Shown here: positions 10,801 through 22,800 of the stretch, one piece after another
How positions within the stretch are numbered: the first letter of the stretch is position 1
Layout: every line of letters begins with the position of its first letter
Assembly: GCA_013397865.1 (NCBI GenBank)
Contig: VZTI01004623.1
Span: 739,847-803,846, forward strand
Length of the DNA: 64,000 nucleotides
Direction: 5' to 3'
From: Struthidea cinerea
Taxonomy: Eukaryota > Chordata > Aves > Passeriformes > Corcoracidae
The notes under the pieces: generated by a model
Database searches by the model: none
What the model was told of the DNA's origin: nothing
The model's input: the letters and a program-made list of their open reading frames with translations, nothing else
Made by a program: the position numbers and the translations under genes

Positions 10801-13800
10801 GAGCCTTTTGTCCCCGTTTCTCAGGGCCGGGTGGATTTTGGACAGCACAGAGACAGAGCAGGGCGGGGGAGCGCGGCCTCACCTTGGTGATGCGCGGGTT
10901 GGAGCACTTGACGTTGTGGCTGGACCAGTCGAGCCAGGGCTGGGCGCCGGGGGAGCCGCAGTGGGGCCGCAGGGTGCACTTGGCCTCGCCGCTGCACCAG
11001 CCGCACTCGAACTTGGGGTCGGCCTTGAGGCACAGCCCGCAGCTCTCGCGCTGCGCCGCGCACTTGTACAGGTGCACTGCGGGGAGAGGGCGGGAGAGCA
11101 GGCAGGTCAGGGGCTGAGAGGTGCCCTCGGGATGCAGCCGGGGCTGAGAGGTTCCCTCGGGATGCAGCTGCTCCTGGACTTGCCCGCCACAGCACGAGCT
11201 CGGCTTTGGCTCCCCAAGCCGCAGGTGGATTCCTGCACAGCCAAGGCGGTGTCAGGGGGGCTCAGAGAGCAGCACCAACAGTGCAGGGAGCTGCTCTCCT
11301 CCTCAGGGTGATCCTCAGGGGTCACAACGCCTCTGCCCCAACAGCCCCTCTCCAGCCCCCCAGCACCCATGACCTGAAGCCAATTCAAGCAGGTTTTACC
11401 TTTCAGGTTCTCTGGGTTGTCAATGACGAAGTTCCCATTCCAAACCACAGCGAAGTCCACTGCCAGGTTGCTGATGTCCATCCCATCGTAGAGGTACTGC
11501 AGGGGAAGATCCACAATGAAATGCTTGGGGAGACGACACTCACAGACAAAGAAGGTTTTCTGAAAGAAACCATCCTTATTCTCTGCTTAAAAACATCTGC
11601 TGGTGCCTGAGACACCACACTTCTACACTTCATCTCCAGTCCTGCTTTGAGTCCCTTCTCCTCACCAGGAAGAGATAATTAAATCAGGTCCAGTCCTTGT
11701 GAGAGGTAGCAGATTAATTATTCCACTCACAGTGGTTGCTCTTGTCACTCAGTCTCTGGTTTACCAACACAGCCCCTCCAGTTCACCAGACTGGGACTGA
11801 CTGCTGCCTTCAGGCTGTTTCTTGCCCAGTTTGTGCACCCCAGTGTGACTGGGAGCTGGGAAATCCCACGGGGACCTTTGCTGCTGGAATAGGAACAGCT
11901 GAGCAAAAATAGCTGGTGCAGAGCCCCAGCCACTGCTTCAGCCCGCTCTGGGGTAGTGCTGGCTTGAATTATTCCCCTTCCTACGGACATCCTGGGGGCC
12001 GTGGCTGAGTGCAGCAGGATGCTGCAGCTGAACTCCCAGTGAGCGCTGAAATTCCCAGTATCACACCCAGCACCGGCGAGGCCTCACTCTGCTGCTCTCT
12101 TTAGGTCAACCAAGAGCTGCCAAAAAGACTTAAAAAGGTGAGTGAGCACTGCCATCCTCTCTAGGACGAGGGAATGGTGATTAAAGCAGGGCAGACTGCT
12201 CTGCCTGTCCCTGGGCAGGAGTTGTGCAGTTTTAACTCACATTTGACTGTGCTGGTTCACCCTGCCTGGGTTTTATTGAGTTGGTGTGGAACAAGAAGCT
12301 GTGAGTCCAGAATGGCCCTTACATCCTTCCCCTACCACTTCCTGTCAGCCTAACAGCAGTAAAAGTGCTTCCCTAATGCTTATAAATCACTCTGGATAGG
12401 AAAAGTACCGTATACTATTAATACATTTATTATCCACCAAGCTGCGAGGCCCAAAGACGGCCAGCGATGTATAAATATCCAGTAAAATTTTTAAAAATTC
12501 AAAACTTCATTAACAATTTAAGACCATCTGCGCTGAATATTCAAGCGGACCCTGTTCTGCTGCCTAAAACAAACTGACTGTGCCCTGTTTGCCCAGGGCC
12601 CTTTCCAAGCACATGGTGAGCAGAGGAAAGGCCACGCTTGTCCCTGCTCGTCCCCCAGCTGTGAAGGGCCACAGGAGACCCCAACGTGGGGCTGTGGATC
12701 AGCTGTGCATCTGCCATTTGCGTTTTGGCAGCCCCAGGTACCCACCAGGGTGACTTTGGGGTGCCCTGGGGTCGATGGCAAGGCTGAGCCCTGTCCTGTG
12801 GAGGGGGATTATCCCCCCTGCTCCCTGGGCAGCATCACTCCGGTGATTCCCCTCTCCCCGCCGCGCTCTGCTCTCTCCCCTGGCAGTCTCCCTCTCCCCC
12901 TCCTTCCCTGCTCTCCAGCACTGCTCTGTTCATCCAGCCACCGTGACCTGGAACTCGACAGCTCCCCGATAAGGGGTCTGTGATTCTCCTTATCTCCCGG
13001 TGTGTGAATTAGCCTGCCTTAACACTCTCTGCATTCCCTCCTCCTCCTCCTCCCCTTCCCCTGGCTGACCCCCCACCAGCAGCCAGGGGACTCCAGATAA
13101 GGCATCTCCTCCCCCTGACCGAACCCCTCGTGGGCATTCTCCCACCTGGGATTCAGGATTAGAGATTTTCCACCCTCCCCGCGGCTGTTTGGAGCTGACC
13201 CCCCCTTCCCAAGGGTTCCCCCCGCTCTCACCGAGCTGTTCTGGCACTGCACGCTGGAGCTGTTGAAGCGCAGGGCGGGCACCCTGTGGATGATGCCCTG
13301 GATGCTGAGCACACACTCGTAGCCCCTCTGCCCCGACTGGGGCTGGGGCAGGTTCCTGGCCTTCAGCGTGATGGGCTTCACCTCTCCCACCGGGATCAGG
13401 ATCTCCTCCGTGGGGAAGAGCTGGGGGCAGTCCTAGGAGGCAATGAGGGCAGTGGGAGGTTAAGGGTGGGCTGCGGTGGAGCTGCAGCTGTGGCCAGGTC
13501 TTGGGCCGCCTGCTCCGGTGGCAGGGCCGATGTCCCAGCACATCCCCAGCGCCCAGGACCTGGCACTGCCCAGTCCAGCTGCAGGTGAAGTGCAGGGACA
13601 CAGAACCCCCCGTGCCAGCCCCTGTGCCCCGGGGCTGGCACTGATGTCCTCGCTGCAGCTGCACAAGGAAGAACACCCTCTCTGGGGACAAATCCAAGGT
13701 GTCCTCCCTGCTCTGAGCTTCCCACGGGTTTTATCTGCGGAGCCAGCAGCTCCTGCTGTACCCTCCTGAGGAGCACAGCCCCTTATCAGCTGCTCCAGCC

Positions 13801-16800
13801 CTGCCGAGCCCCCTGCTCCGGGAGGGGACAGGCTGCTCCTGGCCACGGGGGCTTCTCCTAATCCCATTTCACCCCTCAGACCTCTCGTGCTGTGGAGTGG
13901 GATGGATCAGCCCAGGGTGTGCTTCCCTCTCAGCACCAGGCACTGTTCCGCTCTGCTTTATCTCAGTAAAATTAGGCCAAGGTGCCACTAATTTCTGAGG
14001 TGACATTAAGTTCTACTCTGTCTGCTCTCACTCCTCTCCGTGCTCCAACAGCTCCTGCCTTCCTGAATCACCCACCAGCTCCTGTGGCTGGCAGTGTTCT
14101 CCTTGGCCTGGGTGGGATTTGTGCCTCTGCCACCTGGGAGGGCAAAGCATCCGACCTGACCTGGCCCTTCTATGTCCAGATCACAGAATGGTTTGGATCC
14201 AAAGGGACCATAAAAATCATCCCTGGAAGTGCCCAAGGCCAGGCTGGATGGGGTTTGCAGCAATCTGGGATAGTGGAAGGTGTCCCTGCCCATGGCAGGG
14301 GGTGGAATGAGATGATTTTCAAGATCCCTTCCCATCCAAACCATCTGTGACCCCGGGAAACACCGTTCCACAGAAGAACAGATCTCCAGTTCCCCCAAAC
14401 AAAAACTGAATGTCCAAATGAAACCCTGAGATGGACCACAAGAAATGACTTATCAGCACCTGGTAACTGTGTGACATCCCTCCCAGGAGATCTCAGCATC
14501 CCAAACGTTATCTCTGCACAACACACTGGGAAATACAATTTTTCTTCAGTTTCTACACCAGGAACTGCACCACGCCGAGACAAAGGCTCTGACCATCAGC
14601 AGTATTTACATTCTGCTCAGCTCTGATTTGCTTTGATCTAATGGAACAAGGTACCTAAGTACCTGTGAGCACCTGACACTGAATGATTAATCCCGAGCTA
14701 AAGCACAGTTTAGAACAAACACCCTGACGTCTCCATCTCCGTTCCCTCTGCCAAATCCCAGACTGGCATCCTGAGCCCTTTGCCCCCCAGCCTGGGGATG
14801 AAAGGAAATCATCCTGATGGCAATGCCAGGACAGCCATCCTGCCCAGGATCCCGCTAGGACAGCGTGTCCAGGGGGAAAATCCCCACCTCCCAGCCCAGG
14901 CTCCCGCTCCAGCTCCAGCTCCAGCCAGGGCCATGGGAAGTTGTTTCACCACTGGCTCAAGCGAGCTGTAAATGAGAAACAGACGCTCCCTCGGTCTGGA
15001 GGAGCCACTAACTTAAACTGCAGCCTCGTAAACCTTTTTAGTGGCACTTTTCCTTATATATATTTTATTTTATTTCTAACAGGGACTTTCACGGATTAAC
15101 AGCCAAGAGTGATTTCAAACTCCATCAGCCAGCAAGCTGTGCTGGGGAGGGAAGGGAAGGCCTTTCCTGCAGTGGAGTGGGTTCACAGGCTGGGAGGGAA
15201 TGGCATTCCCAGCTTCCCACTGACCGTGGGGCCGTGGGTCCAACCCCAGCTCACCACCAGCAAACTCCGAGGATTTGCGGCATTTTCCACCCCCCGCCAG
15301 CTCTTCCAAGCTGACTCTGCACACGCGTTCCCTCCTCTCCTGACACACCACACGCCTGTGCCACCTTCCACTCAGCACCTGCCTGCATTCAAGGTTTGCA
15401 TTTCACCTCCAAGTCCCATCGAGCACCAACAGGAGGCAAGCGGCTCCGCTCCAGAGAGGAGCCCAGCCCCACGGAACGCCCGCGGTTCGCAAGGAAAAGC
15501 AACCGGAGCTGCAGAGTCCTTCACCCCATTAGGACTGAAAACAAAAAACCTCCACTTGCCTCACCAGTGCGAGAACTTCAGTGCACAGTCCTGAAAATAA
15601 TGAATATGTTATGGACCATTATCCTTCCTGGCCAGCGCCGTCCGTGAGGCGACTGCTAAGGAAAGGCTCCTGCCTTGCCGGGCACGGGGGAGGACTCCCG
15701 TTCCCAGATCTGCTCTCTGGTGCTGAAAATGCCAGTAGCGAAAACTGCTCTGCCGTCATTAGAGACGAGTGGGACAAAATAGATTGTTTTTATTTTTTCC
15801 ATTCCTTTGGTTCCAGTGGAAGGAAAATGTCACACTGGGATTGTGGGGAAAGCAAGGCAGGCGCAGCCTGAAGAGGAGCGAGGCGGCCCCTCCGTGCTGG
15901 CTGACAGCTGCAGTGATCACACTAACAAGGGATCCACACTTTGGGATGGAGAGATCCGTAGGAAGATGCCAGACTCTGGAAAACCCAGGATGCTCGTGGG
16001 GAGCCACACTGCTGCGGGCAGGCACTGCTGAATTTCTCAGCTGAGCAAGGGAAGCCGCGGGAGCTGCCGGGGCTGGAGGAGGGTTTGGGTCGGCTCGGAC
16101 CCTGCACGTGCTGTGGAGCCCCTGAGAGCCATTTCCAGCCTCAGTGCTCAGCTTTCGGGGCTTTTTCTTTGCAATTTGTTTTCTCAGTTGCTGCCGCAGT
16201 GACGCGCGCCCACAACCCTGCACAGCCATGTCCCTGCACCCCAAATCCCTGCACAGCCACGGCCCTGCACCCTAAATCCCTACAAACACACATCCCTGCA
16301 CCCAAAATCCCTACAAACCTGCGTTCCTGCAGCCCCAAATCCCTGCACTCTCGCATCCCTGCACACACAGCCCTTCCCACGGACCGTGTGGGGGGTTTTG
16401 GCTCTCATGCAGCAGCCTGGCAGCGCGGTTTGTCCCTCCAGCACCTCTCCCGGCTGCTCCCTGGCTGTACAGCCAGCGTTCAGACAAATCCTTTCGTTAG
16501 GGGCTTATCACCAGCTTCAGCAGTGCCCCAGTCCGTGCTGATTCCCTCTGCAGGAATTTCCTGACGAACTGGGAAGGGGTTGGCAGCACCAGCCCCGCTG
16601 CTGGGGCCGGAGCTGTGGCTGTGGCCAAGGTCCCTCCTGTCCCTGCTTTGTCAGGCTCAGCCTGGGTGCCCCATTCCTCCCCAGGAAGAGCGAAACACCC
16701 AGAAAACACCCAACAGAGGTGGTGGAATACACATTTTGTTCCGTAATCAGTTTACTTTGTTTTTTAATTCATGAGAGGTAAATCCTGCAGCGAGTTAGGA

Positions 16801-19800
16801 AGGCCATTATTGCCTCCTCTCACTAAACAAACATGCAGAATCCTCTCATTATCCTCCTTGACTTCCCTGCGCCAGAATAAACACGGATCAGATCTGCTGG
16901 AGGAAGACAAGGCTCCGATGCCTGAGTGGCACAGACTCTCGGGGAATATTCTGCCTGTGAAGTAGCAGCACACACAATTTACAAAGACATTTTATGCTTC
17001 TCCAACACTTTTTAGCCTCAAAGACTCCAAGGTCTATAAATACCTTAAAGACCCGCGTTCTGCAGCTGTCTCTGGAGCAGAACAGAGCACCCATGGTTAT
17101 TATTTGTGTTTAACCGAGCAGTTTTAGTAGGTCAAACCTCCTTGCTCTTATTTGGAAAAAAAAATTGCCTAGAAATGGCAGGCAATTCTTCTAACTACGG
17201 GATTTAGCCCAAATGGCAGAAAATAGACTGTTTTTGTACTGTTCATCTTCAAAAAACCCCCACAAACTCTCCACAAATGTTAACTTGCTGCAAGTATTTT
17301 AAAGTTATAAACATAACCCAATCTGGCACGTGAATGCAAACCCCTGGTTCACAGTTGTGCTCCCAACGATATAAATTACAGTCCCTGTCACTCATGGAAA
17401 CACATTATCCTTCATTTATGCCACTGGAAAGGAGAGCAGACCCTGTTCCTTAGAAACCAGACATGAAAGAAAGGCAGCTGGAGCCAAGCCTGGTAAATTC
17501 CTTCCCCACACCATTAGTCCCAAGCTCCGGGCACGTGCTGTAACCTGGGTCCTCTCCATTAATTTGGGAGGCAGGGGGATACTCACAGCCACGGAATCTG
17601 TCCCTGCTGTAAACAACCCTTTGCGTGCCAGAGGTGAGGACAGGAGCCACTCCCCGGCACAGGGACAGGTTACAGGCAGGAGCATCTCCCTCTGCTCCCT
17701 GCAGCTCTCCCCGCGCGGCTCCGTCCCTCCAAACACCAAACACCCACACCACGGATGGAAAAGGCATTGCCACGGCTCAGAGCTGAGGTAATTTTGCTGA
17801 AACCGGGCTTTTTGTTCCTATTTCGGGCAAAGCCATCTCCCCAAAGTCAGGTGTGACCCAGCAAAGCCATTGGCTGGCTTTGGTGGCCTGAGATGTGGCT
17901 CTGAGTCCCCTCCCCACGTCTCAGCTCTCCTGGGATGGGGACTGGCAGGACAGGCACAGGGTGGGTTGATTTCTGTTTGTTTCCTTCAAGGCACATCGAG
18001 CAGCACTCAGCACCCAGGGGCACAGCCAGGGGCAAGGGCGTTGCTCTAAAATCAGTGCCCCTGATTACAGGAGTCACAACGGAGCTGGAACCTGGCTTGG
18101 CACTGAACTCCTGGAATCTGGAACTCTCTGTGCCCAGATCAGCATCCCTCCTGCGGGAATGGCATTATCAGCACACACTGGGCATCAAAGAGGGACGGGT
18201 CCCACATTCTGGGCAGCTAAGAGGATTTGTTCGGTTCGAGCTCTCCCTGGGATGGGGTGTAAGGACATGTTTATGTATCCACATTTCTCCTCCTCTGGAA
18301 ATTTCAAACATTTAGAGAGAGACCTCATAAAACCTCACACAAACCCAGCCACATCAGACATACTGAAATCGCACCACTGGCTTGATCTGGAGTTGTGTAA
18401 AGTGGGACAATCAGTGCTCCACACCCACGAGAATCTCTTGGAGAAATCCTGATTTAGTGGGAGCAAGGTCTGAGCAGGCACCTTCTGCTGACAGTGAAGC
18501 CTCTGGCCAAGAACAGGGTAGGAAAATAACTGCCAATCTAATTAGTAACTCCTCAAGAACTGGGTGCCTGGAAATGGAGACCTCAGAGGAGCTGGATTCC
18601 CCGTGTCAGAAATTCCCGTGAGACGGAGGATATCAGGAACAGCCAGCTCTGTCCTGCAAGTTCCCTCTGCTGAAAAGGCTGTGAAGGGCTCTGTATTCAC
18701 TGACCAGTGACCCCAAACCGCGTGTTCCACGTTGTCACTTTTCCAAAAGCACCCACCCACCTTTGGGGCTTCCTCTGCACCCCCCACATCTGTCCCTGAG
18801 CGCTGCCCTCGGACCTGGGCAAACAATTCCTGCTGACAGGGCAGGTGGAGGGATGAGAAAAGCTCTCTGGGTTGTATTTTCATGGAAGGCAGGGCAAAAA
18901 ACCAGCATTTAGCTCGGCCAGTAGAGGCAGAAGCTTGCAGGGAACAAGAGCACAGCTCATGAAGAAGGAATTTCTCTCCCTCATCTCCTCGTGAAGTGGC
19001 TGAGGCTTTGAGCTCTTGTTCCTCCTCCAGACAGACAACTCCTGGGAGCATCAAAGGGAGCTCGTTACACATCCAATCCCACTGGGACGCCAATTCTGAT
19101 GGGCCAGGAGTAAAAGGGAATATTCAAGATATTTTCCCTTGAATTAAATATAAAGATGCAAGCAAATTTCCAGGCCCGTGTGAACACGTGTGTAAACCTT
19201 ACATAAGGAGAGGCACAGGGGACTGAAAGTAGGGCACAGACACGGAGATCACGGCTCCAAACACCACTGGCTCTGCTGGGGAGGGAGCGAGGGTGAGCAC
19301 AAACAATTTCCTAATACATCAGGCCGTGACACAATGAGAACATTGTGATCTGAATTGGTTTAGGAGAGGAAACTCTTCATGAGGCATTTATTTATTTCTG
19401 TGTTAGTGAAGAGCCTGTAGTAAAGGCATTATCACCGTGCTGCATGAGGAGGAAACTCATTGGTCTTAAATAAGCACACAAATTTATTTGGGGTGGTTTT
19501 GCCTGTGCTCAGAGGTCTGGAGAAGAAATGACGGACAGTGACGCACCTCTGTTGTTATCAGCCCTTATCAAAACTAATTCCCAGGAAGGTGTGAGATATC
19601 CCAAAACATCCCCTGGTAAGAAACAACCTCTGCAAGATGAAGACAACAGAGGAAGTTCTTTGGAGACACGACAGCCCTGTGATCCCAGCAGGAATTTCCA
19701 GAGATACCAACTCCACTCTCTCCCTCTGTGTGATCTCAGGCAAGTCCTGGGTGCTCCCAGGAAGGAAAACAGAGATAAAGGGATTGTCCTACTTCAGCAG

Positions 19801-22800
19801 AGACTTGTCAGACACTTCTGAGATCCCAGGGTTGGAGACCCAGAGAACGGAGAACTCCAACTGTGCAGCCTGGGAGGACAGGGATGCTCTGAGTGTGAAG
19901 GAGAAACCTCCCCATCGCTCAAGAGGAGGAGAAGCAAAGGGTTTTCCTTTCTCTTGATATGGTGTCATTTCGGGTGCTACAAAGCTATTTGTAGGAACAG
20001 TGAGAGCAAAGACCAGGCCATACCAGCATCAGGACCTCATGAAGATGAAGCAGGCAGGGGGATCAGCCAGGACAAAAGATGCAGAAACCCCAGACCGAGG
20101 GCTCCTGGCCACGTTCAATCAGGAATTTGTGCTAACAAACCCCTTTCCTCCTCAGATCCCTCCACCCTGGGACGCACGGGAGAGCTGGCAGAGCCATTCG
20201 CAGGCTGTGCCTTTCCAAGTGTTAAAAGCATTTTTGGATTGGAGCCCCACACCTTTTATGAACTGCTAAGAGAGACGGCTCTGGGTTCCCAGCACTGGAA
20301 CCCGAACCAACTCCCTTTTCCAAAACCCGGGGCTGTGCACTTGGGTAATTCCCTTCTTCACCAGTCCACAGCCATCAATCCCAGCCCTGCCAGCACAAGG
20401 CACCGACCAGCCCCAGCCAGACCTGCTGCTGGCCCTCAGACAAAGCAGAGCTGCTGAAAGGTGCTGGGTTTGAGGAGTCCTTGGGACCCCTGAGGGAAAG
20501 CACTGCAGTAATTACTGTAATTAATGAACCGGGGCATTCCCACACACAGCAGCACTTCACTGACACCAACACCTTCCTGCTTTAAAGCCGCACCTTTTTC
20601 ACACCAAAGTGACCCACGGGAAGCCAACAAACCCCACATAAACTTTGGTTATGCTGCTCGTGGCACGAAAAAGCAAAGGACAAAGGGAAGAATCGCGGTG
20701 TGGTACCTCGGAGACGTTGATCCGTCCCTCCTGGAAGGAGCAGGTGGTGGGGTCGTGGGTGCAGAGGTTCCGGTACTTGCACCAGTGGCAGCGGAAGGCG
20801 CTGTTCACACAGGACAGGCACCTGGGGACAGAGGAGGGGTCAGCACAGGGCTCGGCACAGTCATCTCCAGGCTTCCCCAGAAATCCAGGCTTCCTGGGAA
20901 AATAATTTCTTTGGGGGGTGGTTTTGATACCGCAAAAGTGAGAAACGCGTTTGGGAAAACACACAGGCTCAAAAGACAGACTTTGGGCAGCCTCACAATT
21001 CATCCCACAGTAAAATACAAGCTGGGATTTATTGCACATCGCTGGGTTGGTGCAAAATAGAGCAGGGCGTTGCACGGGCACCAGGCTTGGGTTTTAGTTT
21101 CTAGAAAAGAAGGCAAGCCTGGCAAAAATGGGATCAGTTGTTTTACAAGTCAGGAACGCTCCAAGTCAACGGCAGCACTTCTGCCCGGCCTTGGAGCGCA
21201 GAGGGTCCAGCAAGTGCTTTTGATTCATGCTGGGAAAAAAAAATAACTGTTTATGAAATGTTTTTGAAAGAACACAGACCCTTTTCAGCCGCGGGGGGCC
21301 CAGCTGCCAGCAGAGTGGTTGGGTGGGTTTTGTTCCCCACTCGCTGCCGCCACAGAGATGCAGGATCTGTGACAGCTGCTGACCCTGGCAGTTGCCACCT
21401 CCTCCATCTCCGAGGCCACCCCTCCCGCCACGTGGCAGCTCTTGGTGGCACAAGGATCAGCTGTGCCCATGGATTTGGTCCCCTGCCATAACCTGCGGCT
21501 CCAGGCACTGTGGTGCTGCCTGGAGAGGGAAGTGCCCAGGGACCAAGGCCAGGGCAGGCAGACAAATGTCACCAGGGAGGTGGCAGCGTGGCCTCGGGCA
21601 CGAGGCTCTGGAAGAGGAGGAGAGTGGCTCTGCAGGCAGGGGCTCTCCCGCCAGCTGGGCACAGGGACCAGGGCGGTGGGAGCTCGTGCAAGCTGCTGCC
21701 ACCAGAATGAGCTCGAGTAACTCAGTTGTGCTTTCCTGATGCATTCCTGGTGACCCCAACAGCCAAGGGAGCTTGTTCTAATCATGCACAGGCAAATCTG
21801 GGGGAGAACACCGAGAGCTGCGAGCTTATTTGATTACTCATTTGTCTGACCCACTTCTGTCTGCCTTCGGGTCTGCAGCACCTCACCCACCTGCCCTCAC
21901 CTGGCCTGGCCTCCAGCACTCCCAGCAGGGGCTGGTGGAGCTCCCAGTTTCCCCTCTGAGGGAGGTTTGGTTTGGCACCTCTCCCTGTTCCGTGGTTTCT
22001 GTGGTTTCCTGGCTGCTGTTTCCAGCTCTCCCCCGGCCTGGCAGCAGGACAAGGTGGGATCCTGAGCTCCCAGACTTACACCGGGTCACACCCTGGCTCT
22101 TTCACCCCAGCCCAGCTTTCTCAAGGACCAGTGTGTGTCTCCTTTGCTTCAGAAAGTGCATCTCTCCACCTCACTTAGTCCTTACTAAAAGACACTTGTC
22201 AGGGAAGGTTCCCTGTCCCACCTGCAGCCCCCTGGGGACACAGAATCCGTGGGCCTGAGCTCTGAACCACCCCAGCCCATGGGGTCACATCATCACAGGA
22301 GGGTTCTCAGGACCCTCCTGCCCATCCCCAAACCCCTCCTGTCCCTCTCTCCCCGTGTCACCTCCCAGGGGTGTGTGCAGCAGACACCACACAGCCTCAC
22401 AGGGCTCAGCTGCTCCCCTGCTCCCCACACAGCCCAGCACTGCAGCAGCAGCCTCAGGATCAATAGATCTCTCCTCTCTGCTGGCTGAGCCCTGAATTCT
22501 GCCTCCTTTCTGCATGCCATGATTCATTCCTGCCAGGCTGGCTGTGCCCTCCTTGAACCCCGTGATAACGAGTCCGGAGTGATGTAAGTGCTGCAGAATT
22601 TACCACCCTGTAAGCACTTTATCTCCAGACACAAACGGGGGGAGGCACAGCCAGATGAAGCCGAGTGACAGGCCAGGAAGGATGTATTGCCTCTCCTGAT
22701 CCAAACCTCGACTCCTCTGCAAAAACAGGGGTCCCTGGAACGCCATTCCTCATGAAAATTCCACCCTGGGAGAATGCAGAGGAGCCTGGGGGGACTGCAA

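Larger units (their letters stand above)
5737..10882 (-). other. PLXNA2: PLXNA2 intron, 5.1 kb
   Basis: It contains AT-rich islands at 6120-6480 and 8850-9080, a CR1 fragment in reverse orientation near 6785-6960, and a three-copy ~24-bp tandem repeat at 8237-8306. Nothing else is recognised. Confidence 0.85.
13433..20706 (-). other. PLXNA2: PLXNA2 intron, 7.3 kb
   Basis: It holds an inverted pair of CR1 ends (14177-14350), a pyrimidine-rich degenerate minisatellite (16217-16371), AT-rich stretches (16720-17400) and a palindromic SOX-like motif (19330-19347). No exon of another gene is recognised. Confidence 0.85.
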
